Part shown: positions 41,785 through 50,442 of the stretch, piece after piece | Position numbering within the stretch: the stretch's first letter is position 1 | Layout: each line of letters begins with the position of its first letter | IMG/VR virus record: IMGVR_UViG_3300029319_007471 | Span: 1 to 54,471 of that record | Direction: 5' to 3' (one strand) | Length of the DNA stretch: 54,471 nucleotides | DNA from: a virus | Made by a program: the position numbers and the translations under genes | The notes under the pieces: generated by a model | Databases searched by the model: none | Seen by the model: the letters and a program-made list of their open reading frames with translations, nothing else | What the model was told of the DNA's origin: nothing

Positions 41785-44289
41785 TTAAAAAAACCTCTCC
41801 ATTGAGTTTTGTTTATCAACAACCTCGCCCCAACCTAATGCTTCATAAAACATATCGAGTTTTTTCTTCAAAGCAGTATTGAATATTTTATCATAGTCTA
41901 TATATTTTTGTATGAACTCAAGTATCTGTGGAGGGTCTTCGTGTCCCTTATATGCCACAACATCTATACCTATTGGATTTTGTTTTAAATATACCCACTT
42001 TATTTTATCACCAGCTGATATAAATTGATACTTTTTTTGCTGTTTGAAATATTTCATAAGGTCATTATAGAACAAAGCTGACTTCACATGCACAGGTGTT
42101 CCTTTATGATAAGATGTCAAAATAGAACTACTCTCATCATCATTGATAAACTTCTTTATATTTTTTACACCCGTTGGCATTGAGATAGAATCATAATTAG
42201 CTTTTTTCATTCTACTTTTAAAAGCCACAACCTTATCATCAATTTTATCTTTCGGCACATCCATCAAAATATCATCCAACATAATTTCTAAAAATTTTCT
42301 CATCGCCGCTGGAAAGTTTGACCTAACGGTATCAATACCTTTTACCAACATCTTATTTACTTTGACGCCATTATCATTGATAATCTTCATACCATATCTT
42401 TTTTTAGTAATAAACAAACCTGACTTTGCAATAACTTCCTGCTTTATCTGAAAAAAGTGTTCATCAATGTTACAAAACTTTTTAGCAAAATAATTGTAGG
42501 AGTTATTTAGATAGGTTTGAACCTCAGAGGCTATCTCTAAGATTCTTTGTGTCATCATAACATCGCTTAAATCTGAATTAGGGAATCTTTTTTTGACCAA
42601 TGGTATAGCCGAATAAAATACAGAATCAGTATCGATATAGATACAATAATCTTTATTGTCACTTAACTCTTTATTGTAAAAGTTATTGGCTATGGTTTTT
42701 GTAAACTTAATCAACGATTGGCCTGTAAGTGTCGTAGCTTCGGCGTTATCGACATCATAAAATCTAAATACAGGCAAACCCAAAACACCATACATAGAAT
42801 TTAATAGAATTTTCTGTAGATGTTGTCTACGATTAAAGTAACCATATTTTTCATCATTACCATCCTCAGCAAACTTTTTAGCTAACTTTCTATATTCAAC
42901 CCTTTCATCAAACCACTTTGTTAACAAAGAGGGAATTAAACCTTTTTTATCGGTTCTATACATAACACCATTATCAGCCACCGAACATTTTGATTTATTG
43001 AGAAAGTCAGCTAACTCTGTTTCCGTAAACCTACCAAGCTCTTTTCCGTTGTTTGTTATCGTATAGGTCTTCTGTGTTTTTTTTATAAACTCTTTTGAAT
43101 CCCAACCTGTAATTTTACCAATCTTAGTTTCGGGCGATATATTTAAAGACCTAATGGTAGATGGGTACATAGAGGTTATATCCAAATCATAAACCCAATT
43201 ATGTTTACCCTTTTGTGGTTCTTGAACAAAAGCACCGGCGAACTTATCATCATTACCCAAAAGTTTTCTATTACCGATATTTTTGTTTGGAGCCACAATA
43301 CCTAATTTTTTAAGGTAAACCAATATAGCACCCTCTAAATATCGAGATGACATAAACACATCCTCATAAGGACAATGACCCATATGACATATACCCCTAG
43401 CTATATCAATATGGTCTAACTTTTTATCTAACTTTGATATCAACTTAACGTCCTGCAAATTATACTCTATGAATTTATCTATTTCATTTTCATACAAATC
43501 ATTTAAAGTACCATCATAACTTATCTTTTTTTCACCCAATTCATAGTTAGCGATATCATCCAATCTATAAGACGAACGTTGACTAAATGTAAATGTTTTG
43601 TAAAGATGTAGATAGTCTAAAGATGATACACCAGCTATTCTAAAGCTCTTTTTGAAATTACTCCATCTAACAATCTTAATAGGTGATAAAGCATTAGCTA
43701 CATCCTGACCGACAACTACGCAAGCTCTGTTGTACAAATAAGGTATATCAAAATTTTCAATATTCCAACCGCTTAATATTGTGGGTTGAATCTCCATATA
43801 TTTTATAAAGAACTTATTTAGTAAATTATATTCTGAGTCGAAAGATACAATTGTTTCATTATTAACCTTACTATCCTTAACGCGATTTCTCTCATCCAAT
43901 ACATAACAATAATATTCATCCATCAAAGCATCATAAAAAGCTATTGATGTTATTTTATTCTCAGCTTTTTCAACCGAAGGAAATCCATCAGTAACCTCAA
44001 CCTCAATATCAAAATATAATCTTTTATGACCTGTGGATGGTTCATCGGAATCAGTATAGGTGTCAACTAATGTTCTAATCTCTGCATTGACATCACTTTC
44101 GAATAGTCCCCTTTGGTCATCATCCCACCTAAATATCTTTTTCACCTTATCACCATATAGAGATACACTCTGCCCATAGGAGTCTTTTACATAAGCATAC
44201 TTTTTATATTGTATAACTCTGTAACCGCTTGTGTCATCCCAAAGATGTATTTTTTTAGTCATGTTGTCAAAAAATATATTTTGATACAT
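41785..44289 (-). CDS. 43: DNA polymerase, family B (gp43-like)
   Basis: 834 residues. Exonuclease motifs: DIE (Asp94, Glu96), LSGWNIENFDIPYL, and YNLQDVKLI. Polymerase motifs: A DLDITSMYPS, B KILLNSMYGVLG, C YIDTDS. The last eight residues, QNSMERFF, form a canonical PCNA-interacting (PIP) box, Q-x-x-M-x-x-F-F, at the very C-terminus, where T4-type polymerases hold the clamp. It is a little shorter than T4 gp43 (898). The ATG overlaps the sigma gene stop as TAATG. Confidence 0.95.
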   Translation of the reverse strand: MYQNIFFDNMTKKIHLWDDTSGYRVIQYKKYAYVKDSYGQSVSLYGDKVKKIFRWDDDQRGLFESDVNAEIRTLVDTYTDSDEPSTGHKRLYFDIEVEVTDGFPSVEKAENKITSIAFYDALMDEYYCYVLDERNRVKDSKVNNETIVSFDSEYNLLNKFFIKYMEIQPTILSGWNIENFDIPYLYNRACVVVGQDVANALSPIKIVRWSNFKKSFRIAGVSSLDYLHLYKTFTFSQRSSYRLDDIANYELGEKKISYDGTLNDLYENEIDKFIEYNLQDVKLISKLDKKLDHIDIARGICHMGHCPYEDVFMSSRYLEGAILVYLKKLGIVAPNKNIGNRKLLGNDDKFAGAFVQEPQKGKHNWVYDLDITSMYPSTIRSLNISPETKIGKITGWDSKEFIKKTQKTYTITNNGKELGRFTETELADFLNKSKCSVADNGVMYRTDKKGLIPSLLTKWFDERVEYRKLAKKFAEDGNDEKYGYFNRRQHLQKILLNSMYGVLGLPVFRFYDVDNAEATTLTGQSLIKFTKTIANNFYNKELSDNKDYCIYIDTDSVFYSAIPLVKKRFPNSDLSDVMMTQRILEIASEVQTYLNNSYNYFAKKFCNIDEHFFQIKQEVIAKSGLFITKKRYGMKIINDNGVKVNKMLVKGIDTVRSNFPAAMRKFLEIMLDDILMDVPKDKIDDKVVAFKSRMKKANYDSISMPTGVKNIKKFINDDESSSILTSYHKGTPVHVKSALFYNDLMKYFKQQKKYQFISAGDKIKWVYLKQNPIGIDVVAYKGHEDPPQILEFIQKYIDYDKIFNTALKKKLDMFYEALGWGEVVDKQNSMERFF

Positions 44290-45005
44290 TAAAATATAGA
44301 GCCTGTATTTACAGTATTTAAATCACCTGTTGTAAAGAACTCCTTTTGCATCTCACTTATATATTTTTTCATCACATTGATAACCCTCGTAATATGTTGT
44401 GTATTAGAACCTGTCATTTCTCTAATCAATATATACAAAGCCTTTTTGTTGAAGTTTTCTATATTTTGTCTTCTACGAAATAACTCTAAAACAGAATCAG
44501 CCACTCTGATATCTTTTTTTCTTTTAAAAACATTATTTAAATTATTATCCCAATAATTTAACATAAGTTCTGTAAATTCTGAATTGGCTTCAGCGTTTTC
44601 TACCTGCGAGCTCTCAGAACTCAAACTTCTCTTAAAATCTAAAACGTCTAACTTTTCGTGTTGTTTCATTTTTTTATAGTTGTTATTGTTATGTAAAATC
44701 AGATAATTTTTAGCAACAATACTAAAGTAGGAAAATGCTTTACCCTTACCAGCTTTAAATTTGTGCATATTCATAACTAAAAAAGAAACAACCTCATGCT
44801 TAACATCCTCTGATGGAACATCAAAATAATAAAATTTAAACGTATGAATAATATTCTCAGCTAGTTTTTGAAAGGGATACTCAATATGTTCCTGATATAT
44901 TTTATTTCGTAAAATCTCATTATCAGAATTGTTGTATCTGATAATAGCCCTTTCGGTACTCTCCGTAAAATATTGTTTACTCTTTTTCTTTTTAGTTCGT
45001 GGCAT
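44289..45005 (-). CDS. 55: Late-transcription sigma factor (gp55-like)
   Basis: 238 residues. Basic start, then VVSFLVMNMHKFKAGKGKAFSY, the sigma region-2-like helix that recognises the -10 box, and a C-terminal helical region with TQHITRVINVMKKYI. In T4-like phages gp55 directs host RNA polymerase to late promoters and touches the sliding clamp. It overlaps the polymerase start by one base and the membrane-protein gene by 14. Assignment by pattern and by its place next to polymerase. Confidence 0.75.
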   Translation of the reverse strand: MPRTKKKKSKQYFTESTERAIIRYNNSDNEILRNKIYQEHIEYPFQKLAENIIHTFKFYYFDVPSEDVKHEVVSFLVMNMHKFKAGKGKAFSYFSIVAKNYLILHNNNNYKKMKQHEKLDVLDFKRSLSSESSQVENAEANSEFTELMLNYWDNNLNNVFKRKKDIRVADSVLELFRRRQNIENFNKKALYILIREMTGSNTQHITRVINVMKKYISEMQKEFFTTGDLNTVNTGSIF

Positions 45006-45264
45006 CTACATCTTCTCCTTTTAGTTCATCTAACGTATTTACTATTTCTTTTATTTGTTCAAATATTGTACCAATCTCATCATCGGCTTCAAAGTGACCC
45101 GAATCATCAATGGTCTTTAAATCAAATTGTATTCTATCTATTTTTTGTTGGAACTCCTCAACCCAATCCTCTAACATTTCGGTTTTTGTCATTAGATTCC
45201 AAATGACATATCCCATAACCAAAGTTAGGGTCAACAATATTCCTGACATTATTTCAATTACCAT
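44992..45264 (-). CDS. Small membrane protein
   Basis: 90 residues: one N-terminal membrane segment (IMSGILLTLTLVMGYVIWNLM) and a cytoplasm-type acidic coiled-coil tail (EDWVEEFQQKIDRIQFDLK). No family recognised. Wedged between the HD gene (two bases away) and the sigma gene (14-base overlap). Unusual neighbour for a sigma factor. Confidence 0.55.
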   Translation of the reverse strand: MVIEIMSGILLTLTLVMGYVIWNLMTKTEMLEDWVEEFQQKIDRIQFDLKTIDDSGHFEADDEIGTIFEQIKEIVNTLDELKGEDVDATN

Positions 45265-45266
45265 AA

Positions 45267-46052
45267 TTAATCTCCAAATAATTCACTAAATAAATCTTGT
45301 GCATTGGTGGGTTTTTCCTCTTTCTTTTCAACAACAACCTCTTCTTTTTTTACAACCGCTTTTACAATATTGTTTACACGTTGTTTGGTTTCCTCATCCT
45401 GCACAACCTCACTATATTTCCATTGGTCGTACTCTATATGAGTAGCCATCATATCAGCCTGATGTAAAATATAAGCTATGTTGGATTTCAATGCCCAATC
45501 AGGATTGTAAGATATGTAGTAAGATTTATTAGCTTCCTCATACAAACCATCGGTTAGTCTTAAACCAAGATATTCATTTTCTGTCATAGTGACACCAAAC
45601 TGATTTAATAAAAATATAGCTCTATCGGTAACCGACATATAAGATAAATCACCATTATGTGTGAATATCTCACCACGATTTTTTCTATGCCATTCAGAAT
45701 CCTGTGGAACATAATAATCATTATTCATATCTCCAACCTTACCTAAGTCGTGATGCATAGCCGCAAATATTAATTCTTCATCACTAAAATCAATTCTAGC
45801 TCCATCATTTGTCCATAACTCCTTTATCTTTAGAGAACAATCTATGACATGCAACACATGCTCCACATAACCACCGATATGTGCGTTGTGATAATGTTCT
45901 TTACCACTAGCGGGCGCCATACACATCCTATCCTCAAAATAATCATACATTTTATTCAACTTCTCTAAACGTTCACCTTCGAAAGTTTCGGAAATTAAGT
46001 CACGTAATTTAACCCAATTTTCTTGGATTTGTTCTGCTTTCAACTCTTTCAT
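45267..46052 (-). CDS. HD-domain phosphohydrolase
   Basis: 261 residues. Metal-site pattern of HD hydrolases: HxxxGYVEH (His65), MHHDLGKV (His100, His101, Asp102) and ILHQADMMAT (His197, Asp200). It resembles the HD part of YhaM-like exonucleases and dNTP or cyclic-nucleotide hydrolases. The last residues, AQDLFSELF, look like a weak PIP-type motif, like other T4-type clamp partners. So it may ride the clamp. The substrate is unknown. It overlaps the REase-like gene by four bases. Confidence 0.8.
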   Translation of the reverse strand: MKELKAEQIQENWVKLRDLISETFEGERLEKLNKMYDYFEDRMCMAPASGKEHYHNAHIGGYVEHVLHVIDCSLKIKELWTNDGARIDFSDEELIFAAMHHDLGKVGDMNNDYYVPQDSEWHRKNRGEIFTHNGDLSYMSVTDRAIFLLNQFGVTMTENEYLGLRLTDGLYEEANKSYYISYNPDWALKSNIAYILHQADMMATHIEYDQWKYSEVVQDEETKQRVNNIVKAVVKKEEVVVEKKEEKPTNAQDLFSELFGD

Positions 46053-46711
46053 TTACTATTCCTCCAATTAAAAAATTCATTATTATCTCTATTATCAATT
46101 ATCAATTTATGTAAATCTGAATATAATACGTGGTCTGGATTTATAGTCTCACTCCACTCATAACTGTCCCACTTACCACTTTCTGTGGGTTTATCGTAAT
46201 CTAAATGATTACTGATTATTACTTTTACACCAGCGTTAAGTAATAATGGAATGTATTTACTATTACCACTAACGAAAATACCCTTTTCGTCTTTTGTAAC
46301 AACATATAAAGGGAAAGGCCAGTTTTCCCCATGCCAAACGGTTGCGTACACCGCGCTATCTGATAAGGCGCCTTTTGAAGAGATAACGGCGACAACATCA
46401 TTTGACGGTGACAAAACAACTAAATCAACGTCAGGAAATACACCATTAATTAATAGTTGGTCGAAGGCTTTTTTGGGAAGCCCTTTACCATTTTTATCAT
46501 AATATCCAACGTTTCCATTATTCTTATGTTTTTTACCCCAATATAGTGAGTAACCTTTAAAACCATTAATTAGACCAGCTACTCTATCACAAATTCCAAG
46601 CTCTAACTCTTGTCCTCTTTTATGTTGATTACGATAAATTTCAGCCATAGTTTCATTATCAATCTTATCATTATCAACATAACCTTTTGGTTTTTTAGCA
46701 TCTACAGCCAT
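46049..46711 (-). CDS. Restriction-endonuclease-like protein (PD-(D/E)XK)
   Basis: 220 residues. Residues about 90-117 read GVFPDVDLVVLSPSNDVVAVISSKGAL: PD, a spacer of 14 and then SxK, the nuclease core of type II enzymes such as BsaWI/CfrBI-like. VWHGENWPFPLYVVTKDEKG follows. There is no methyltransferase beside it. It could cut host or rival DNA, protected by the Mom-like modification. Nuclease activity is inferred from the motif only. It shares a base with the GT-B gene. Confidence 0.55.
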   Translation of the reverse strand: MAVDAKKPKGYVDNDKIDNETMAEIYRNQHKRGQELELGICDRVAGLINGFKGYSLYWGKKHKNNGNVGYYDKNGKGLPKKAFDQLLINGVFPDVDLVVLSPSNDVVAVISSKGALSDSAVYATVWHGENWPFPLYVVTKDEKGIFVSGNSKYIPLLLNAGVKVIISNHLDYDKPTESGKWDSYEWSETINPDHVLYSDLHKLIIDNRDNNEFFNWRNSK

Positions 46712-48054
46712 TATATAACCTCATATCTATTCTTTGTGAATCTTATGTTCGATTCTGTTCTTAACTTATTTCTATACGGATTGAATGCTATTCTAACACC
46801 CCAACCCATATAATCTAATATTTCTTTTTTTGTAACCGATTTCTTTTTACTGATGAATTCTAATATCTTTCCATAGGATTCGCTTTTGTCTCCTATCATA
46901 GAAAATTCATTAGGATTTAAAAAGTTCCAATTATCAAACCATTTTAAAACTCTTTTGTTCCACGGAAACTCTTTTATCTTTGTATCTAAATATTTTTTAG
47001 CGTTCTCAACACTACCATCGTCATCTAAAGCACCATTAATTTTATTTAAGAAATCCTCTTTATTATCATATAATAATGGATAATCACTCCCAACCATCTC
47101 TGGATAACATAACTTATTAGGTAAAATATATGGGACACCCATGCTCAAAGAATCTGTTGTTGATATTGACCAAGCTGAATATTTTTGAAACGTACCAACA
47201 CCTATGTGCATTGAACGAATAAAGTCTAAGTATTCATTTCTATCACTTATTTTCATTCTTTTAGCATATGGTTTATCTAAGTCGGCTAGTGTTGTGTAGA
47301 CTTTGAAATCTTGTCGTCGATTCCATAACTCATCCATTCTTTCTATAAACCAACTCCAACCTGTATAGTAATTATCCCTATGATTGAATATGATTGTTTT
47401 CTTTTTAGTCGGAACCTTAACCTTATTTATTTTATCAATACCTAAATAATGTGGTTTTATAATACTTTCCAACTGGTTTACATATTGGTGATTAAAAACT
47501 TTTTTAGCTTCTTTCAATACCAACTCTTTTAACCAAACGCTATTGACACCACACTCTTCCATTCTCAACATACCGTTAAAATTGTGTAAGAGCATCCTCT
47601 CACTATAATTTGTATTTTCATCTACCTCATACCAATGACAATATCCAACAAACTTTGGGTCAATGTTTGTATCATTCACAAAAAGGTTTTTTAATTGTAA
47701 AGTATGTTCTGGCAGGTGTGAATACACAACATCGTAATCTGTGTATTTCCATCTTATATTTGATTTAATTTCATTGTAATTAAAATGACATCTCATAGCA
47801 TTTGGATAAGATGGTAGATTGATTGGTATCTGTGTTGTGTTATCAAACGTCAAACTCTTAATGTCCATAGGTGACATTATAGTCCAATGAATATCATCAC
47901 GCACTTTGTTAAGTTCTTTTATTACATTTCGTAAAACTACGACATAGGAATCTTTCTCTAAATCTCTCATATACGTTATATTAGGGTATACAAGAATTTT
48001 ATATTTATATTCTTTGTCGTTGTCTACATCTTTTGTGAAATCAAATATATTCAA
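46711..48054 (-). CDS. GT-B glycosyltransferase with C-terminal winged-helix-like domain
   Basis: 447 residues. The body is GT-B: KTIIFNHRDNYYTGWSWFIE (about residue 220), DFKVYTTLADLDKPY, and GVGTFQKYSAWSISTTDSLSMG...YPEMVG (donor site). The last about 50 residues, ILEFISKKKSVTKKEILDYMGW, then AFNPYRNKLRTE and a beta hairpin, look like a winged helix, a DNA-binding type fold. A sugar transferase with its own DNA-binding tail suggests DNA glycosylation rather than surface sugar. This is inference. It sits between REase-like and DruA-like genes. Confidence 0.65.
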   Translation of the reverse strand: MNIFDFTKDVDNDKEYKYKILVYPNITYMRDLEKDSYVVVLRNVIKELNKVRDDIHWTIMSPMDIKSLTFDNTTQIPINLPSYPNAMRCHFNYNEIKSNIRWKYTDYDVVYSHLPEHTLQLKNLFVNDTNIDPKFVGYCHWYEVDENTNYSERMLLHNFNGMLRMEECGVNSVWLKELVLKEAKKVFNHQYVNQLESIIKPHYLGIDKINKVKVPTKKKTIIFNHRDNYYTGWSWFIERMDELWNRRQDFKVYTTLADLDKPYAKRMKISDRNEYLDFIRSMHIGVGTFQKYSAWSISTTDSLSMGVPYILPNKLCYPEMVGSDYPLLYDNKEDFLNKINGALDDDGSVENAKKYLDTKIKEFPWNKRVLKWFDNWNFLNPNEFSMIGDKSESYGKILEFISKKKSVTKKEILDYMGWGVRIAFNPYRNKLRTESNIRFTKNRYEVI

Positions 48055-49248
48055 TTATCTACCTACTTCTCCCAAGTATTTAGCTTTTGTCTCATCCCAA
48101 GTAGTGTTCAATACATCAGCGTAAAACAACTTCTCCGGCTTAATCTTATTTTCATCCAATAACTTTGAGTATCTTCTAATAGCCTTTGGTTTCCACCAAT
48201 TGTTGATGTAATCCATATCCTCAACATATTTCTTTTTCATAACCAAATCTTTCTCATCAATTTCATTTCTCAAAAATAGTTTACCATTCTCATACATATC
48301 GGCATAATAAATACCCCTTTGAAATCCATGCTCAAAGTCTTTTAACTTTAATCCCAACTCATCATAAATCATTTTGATTATCTTTTGCTTAACGCCTGTA
48401 ACTGGCCCTGCCACACCACTCTTTTGTGTTGTCTCTCTGAGATATCTCTCTGATTTATTTTCCTTAACCCAATCATGCCAAACATCATATGATGAATCAT
48501 CTGGCTTCAAACTTATTCTACCTGATGATTCTCCTAAGGTTTTCCAATGTGGGATTCCATTGTACATCGAATGTATGCCATACAATGATGTGGTGGATAA
48601 TCCAACTAAGGTTTGATTATACAACTTTTTCCACATATCTCTAACTACCGAAGAGGTGACCATAGCTGCTACCAACTTACCACCTAAAAAATTAAAACCT
48701 AAAGGTTGGACACAACAAATGGTTGTGCCGATTGACGTATGATTCAACTTACCATCTTTGAATTTATTATCTTTTGTCCATCCTATAAATGAATCTCTGG
48801 CTCCTAATGAGGTAACATCGGAACCTAAACAGATTAAACCTAAAACCTTATTTGTATTCTTATCCTTAACATAGAACTTAATGTTTCTACCTGGATTTGC
48901 TGTGAACTCCATAGTGTGGATTAATCTTCTGAGTAATGTCCAATTCTCACTATCTTTAGGATTACCCTGCTCCACAGTTTCTACAATTGGATTTAAAGAC
49001 TCTATCTCACTAATTGTTTGTTCTTTGTTATAGATATCTTTAGGCACCCAAATAGATTTTTCTAATCCATCAAATTTAGATGCCTTTTGTAACATTGAAT
49101 AAGAGTCTTTGTTAAACTCTTCCCATTTTTTATATAATGTAATTTCCTGCACCGACATAGACTTTAGGAAATTTAAATTTTCTATAAACTTTTTTTTCTC
49201 CGATTCGTAATCGAATTTTGGTTCATCAAAAAAATTATCAAACGACAT
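48055..49248 (-). CDS. DUF4338 protein (DruA-like)
   Basis: 397 residues. The family core is visible: KVLGLICLGSDVTSLGARDSFIGW (residues 133-156), QPLGFNFLGGKLVAAMVTSS and VRDMWKKLY, matching the pattern 'liGil.lgdpv..laaRd.wIGW ... l.GgKLvA.l..S..vrd...kYg'. DUF4338 includes DruA of the Druantia anti-phage system and proteins of unknown function. No DruB-E are here. It begins one base from the GT-B gene stop. It may serve as a phage counter- or inter-phage defence factor. Confidence 0.7.
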   Translation of the reverse strand: MSFDNFFDEPKFDYESEKKKFIENLNFLKSMSVQEITLYKKWEEFNKDSYSMLQKASKFDGLEKSIWVPKDIYNKEQTISEIESLNPIVETVEQGNPKDSENWTLLRRLIHTMEFTANPGRNIKFYVKDKNTNKVLGLICLGSDVTSLGARDSFIGWTKDNKFKDGKLNHTSIGTTICCVQPLGFNFLGGKLVAAMVTSSVVRDMWKKLYNQTLVGLSTTSLYGIHSMYNGIPHWKTLGESSGRISLKPDDSSYDVWHDWVKENKSERYLRETTQKSGVAGPVTGVKQKIIKMIYDELGLKLKDFEHGFQRGIYYADMYENGKLFLRNEIDEKDLVMKKKYVEDMDYINNWWKPKAIRRYSKLLDENKIKPEKLFYADVLNTTWDETKAKYLGEVGR

Positions 49249-49265
49249 ATAACCTCTTTTTATTT

Positions 49266-49775
49266 TTAATCATTCATTACCCAACTCGTCTTATAAATGT
49301 GAGCGCCGGTAAATTTGTATGGTTTAACATCGGTTGACTCTAAAATATCAACATAATTTACATACTTCGGGTTCATAGTGTCCCTAACCTGATACACACC
49401 ATCTTTTTTATTCGTTCCTTTTATAAGAATGAAATCACCATAATTAAAAGGCCCACCCCATCTTGATAATAGATTTCGTGATAGTGCTACAAATTTATAA
49501 TCGGAAGCCCTACTTATACGAATACGAGTACCATCCGCAGTTACGTTTGGTGTATTATCTGTTTGTCTGACGACAGGTTGATACATTGTAACATCAACCT
49601 CAATTCCATATTTGTAAAATTCATTTAATTGTGAATTCAAATCATCGTTTTTTGATATCAAATCATCTATTTGATTTGCATAAAATTTATGATTGCTTTT
49701 TATGATATTAGTAGAAAAAAATCCATTCACTAATAATACTGATATCAACAATGCTAAAAATGTCTGTTTTCTCAA
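49266..49775 (-). CDS. 3D-domain lytic protein candidate
   Basis: 169 residues, starting at a TTG (49773-49775) with GGAG ten bases upstream. An N-terminal hydrophobic segment (FLALLISVLLVNGFF) may be a signal or anchor, followed by a short coiled coil. The C-terminal domain reads VDVTMYQPV...TDNTPNVTADGTRI, VALSRNLLSRWGGPFNYGD, then YQVRDTMNP...VDIL. This is the 3D/double-psi barrel of MltA and RlpA-type proteins that act on the cell wall. A lysis role is likely. It has its own promoter and stands alone. Confidence 0.75.
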   Translation of the reverse strand: MRKQTFLALLISVLLVNGFFSTNIIKSNHKFYANQIDDLISKNDDLNSQLNEFYKYGIEVDVTMYQPVVRQTDNTPNVTADGTRIRISRASDYKFVALSRNLLSRWGGPFNYGDFILIKGTNKKDGVYQVRDTMNPKYVNYVDILESTDVKPYKFTGAHIYKTSWVMND

Positions 49776-49801
49776 AATAAATTCTCCATTTGTTAACTAT
49801 A

Positions 49802-49830
49802 AATATACGACTTTTATTTGGTAAAGTCAA
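49802..49830 (-). promoter_or_regulatory. Sigma70-type promoter
   Basis: Minus strand: TTGACT (49825-49830), 17-base spacer, TATATT (49802-49807), with an A-run before the -35 (AAAAAAAGGCTTGACTTTA). It begins eleven bases after the tmRNA 3' end and drives the 3D-domain gene. Confidence 0.75.
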
Positions 49831-49841
49831 GCCTTTTTTTG

Positions 49842-50243
49842 TGGAGCTGGTGGGATTCGAACCCACGTCCAGTTTGCCCGTGATAAATAGTCATTCACAA
49901 CTTAGTTAGGTTCCAAATTCGGTAGTCACCTACAACCCACCACGGTCAGTTTACAGATTGACAACTGGTAGGGTTTATTGTCTCCCTACATTGACGATCC
50001 TGTCTAACTTATTTTATGACCGAGTGTTAGACAACTCAGTATCCTATGCAGCGTATGCGTAGGATGGTTGAAAGTCAGAAACAAAATTATCAAATCCCAT
50101 TTCCGAATTGGCTAGATGCCAATCAATTTCCAACCCTTCAAGCGATTTATCGCCATTTGAGTTATGAGTCTTTTTTCGCGAGACCTACTCAATCTCTGTT
50201 GCACTATCTTATCAAAAAACACCTGTCGATACCGTTCAGCCCC
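49842..50243 (-). ncRNA. ssrA: tmRNA (transfer-messenger RNA)
   Basis: 402 nt. The 5' end GGGGCTG (50237-50243) pairs with CAGCTCC (49843-49849) to make the tRNA-like acceptor, with one G-U. The T-arm is GTGGGTTCGAATCCCAC and the discriminator is A at 49842. CCA is not encoded. The tag frame ends SYAYAA-stop (TAG at 50044-50046). The first in-frame GGC at nt 90 or a later GCC at nt 132 could be the resume codon, giving a tag of 36 or 22 residues, long for the family. Rescues stalled ribosomes. It lies between phage genes in the same direction. Confidence 0.9.
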
Positions 50244-50391
50244 AATCATCATCATCATATTCACCCAAATTCATCTCTTCGTCTCGGATTATACTTTTTC
50301 TTAATTCATCAATGACACGTATAACCAAATCCCAATCTTTCATTTCTTCCGCTTGAGTCAATAATTCAATTAAATTTTCTATCTGTGACAT
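50236..50391 (-). CDS. Small acidic protein overlapping tmRNA
   Basis: 51 residues, ATG at 50389-50391 with AGGA eight bases before it. Helical start (SQIENLIELLTQAEEMKDWD), end EYDDDDWG. Its TGA stop is at 50236-50238, inside the first eight bases of tmRNA. So one transcript may carry both, with tmRNA processed out. No family that I recognise. Confidence 0.6.
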   Translation of the reverse strand: MSQIENLIELLTQAEEMKDWDLVIRVIDELRKSIIRDEEMNLGEYDDDDWG

Positions 50392-50442
50392 AATTTTTTT
50401 CCTCATATTGGATAACTATAAGAAAATAAAAAAATTAGTATA

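Noticed and set aside
50160-50178. Alternative short tag frame in tmRNA (Ala-Lys-Lys-Asp-Ser then stop)
   Set aside because: It lacks the conserved hydrophobic Ala-Ala end that proteases recognise, whereas the SYAYAA frame has it.
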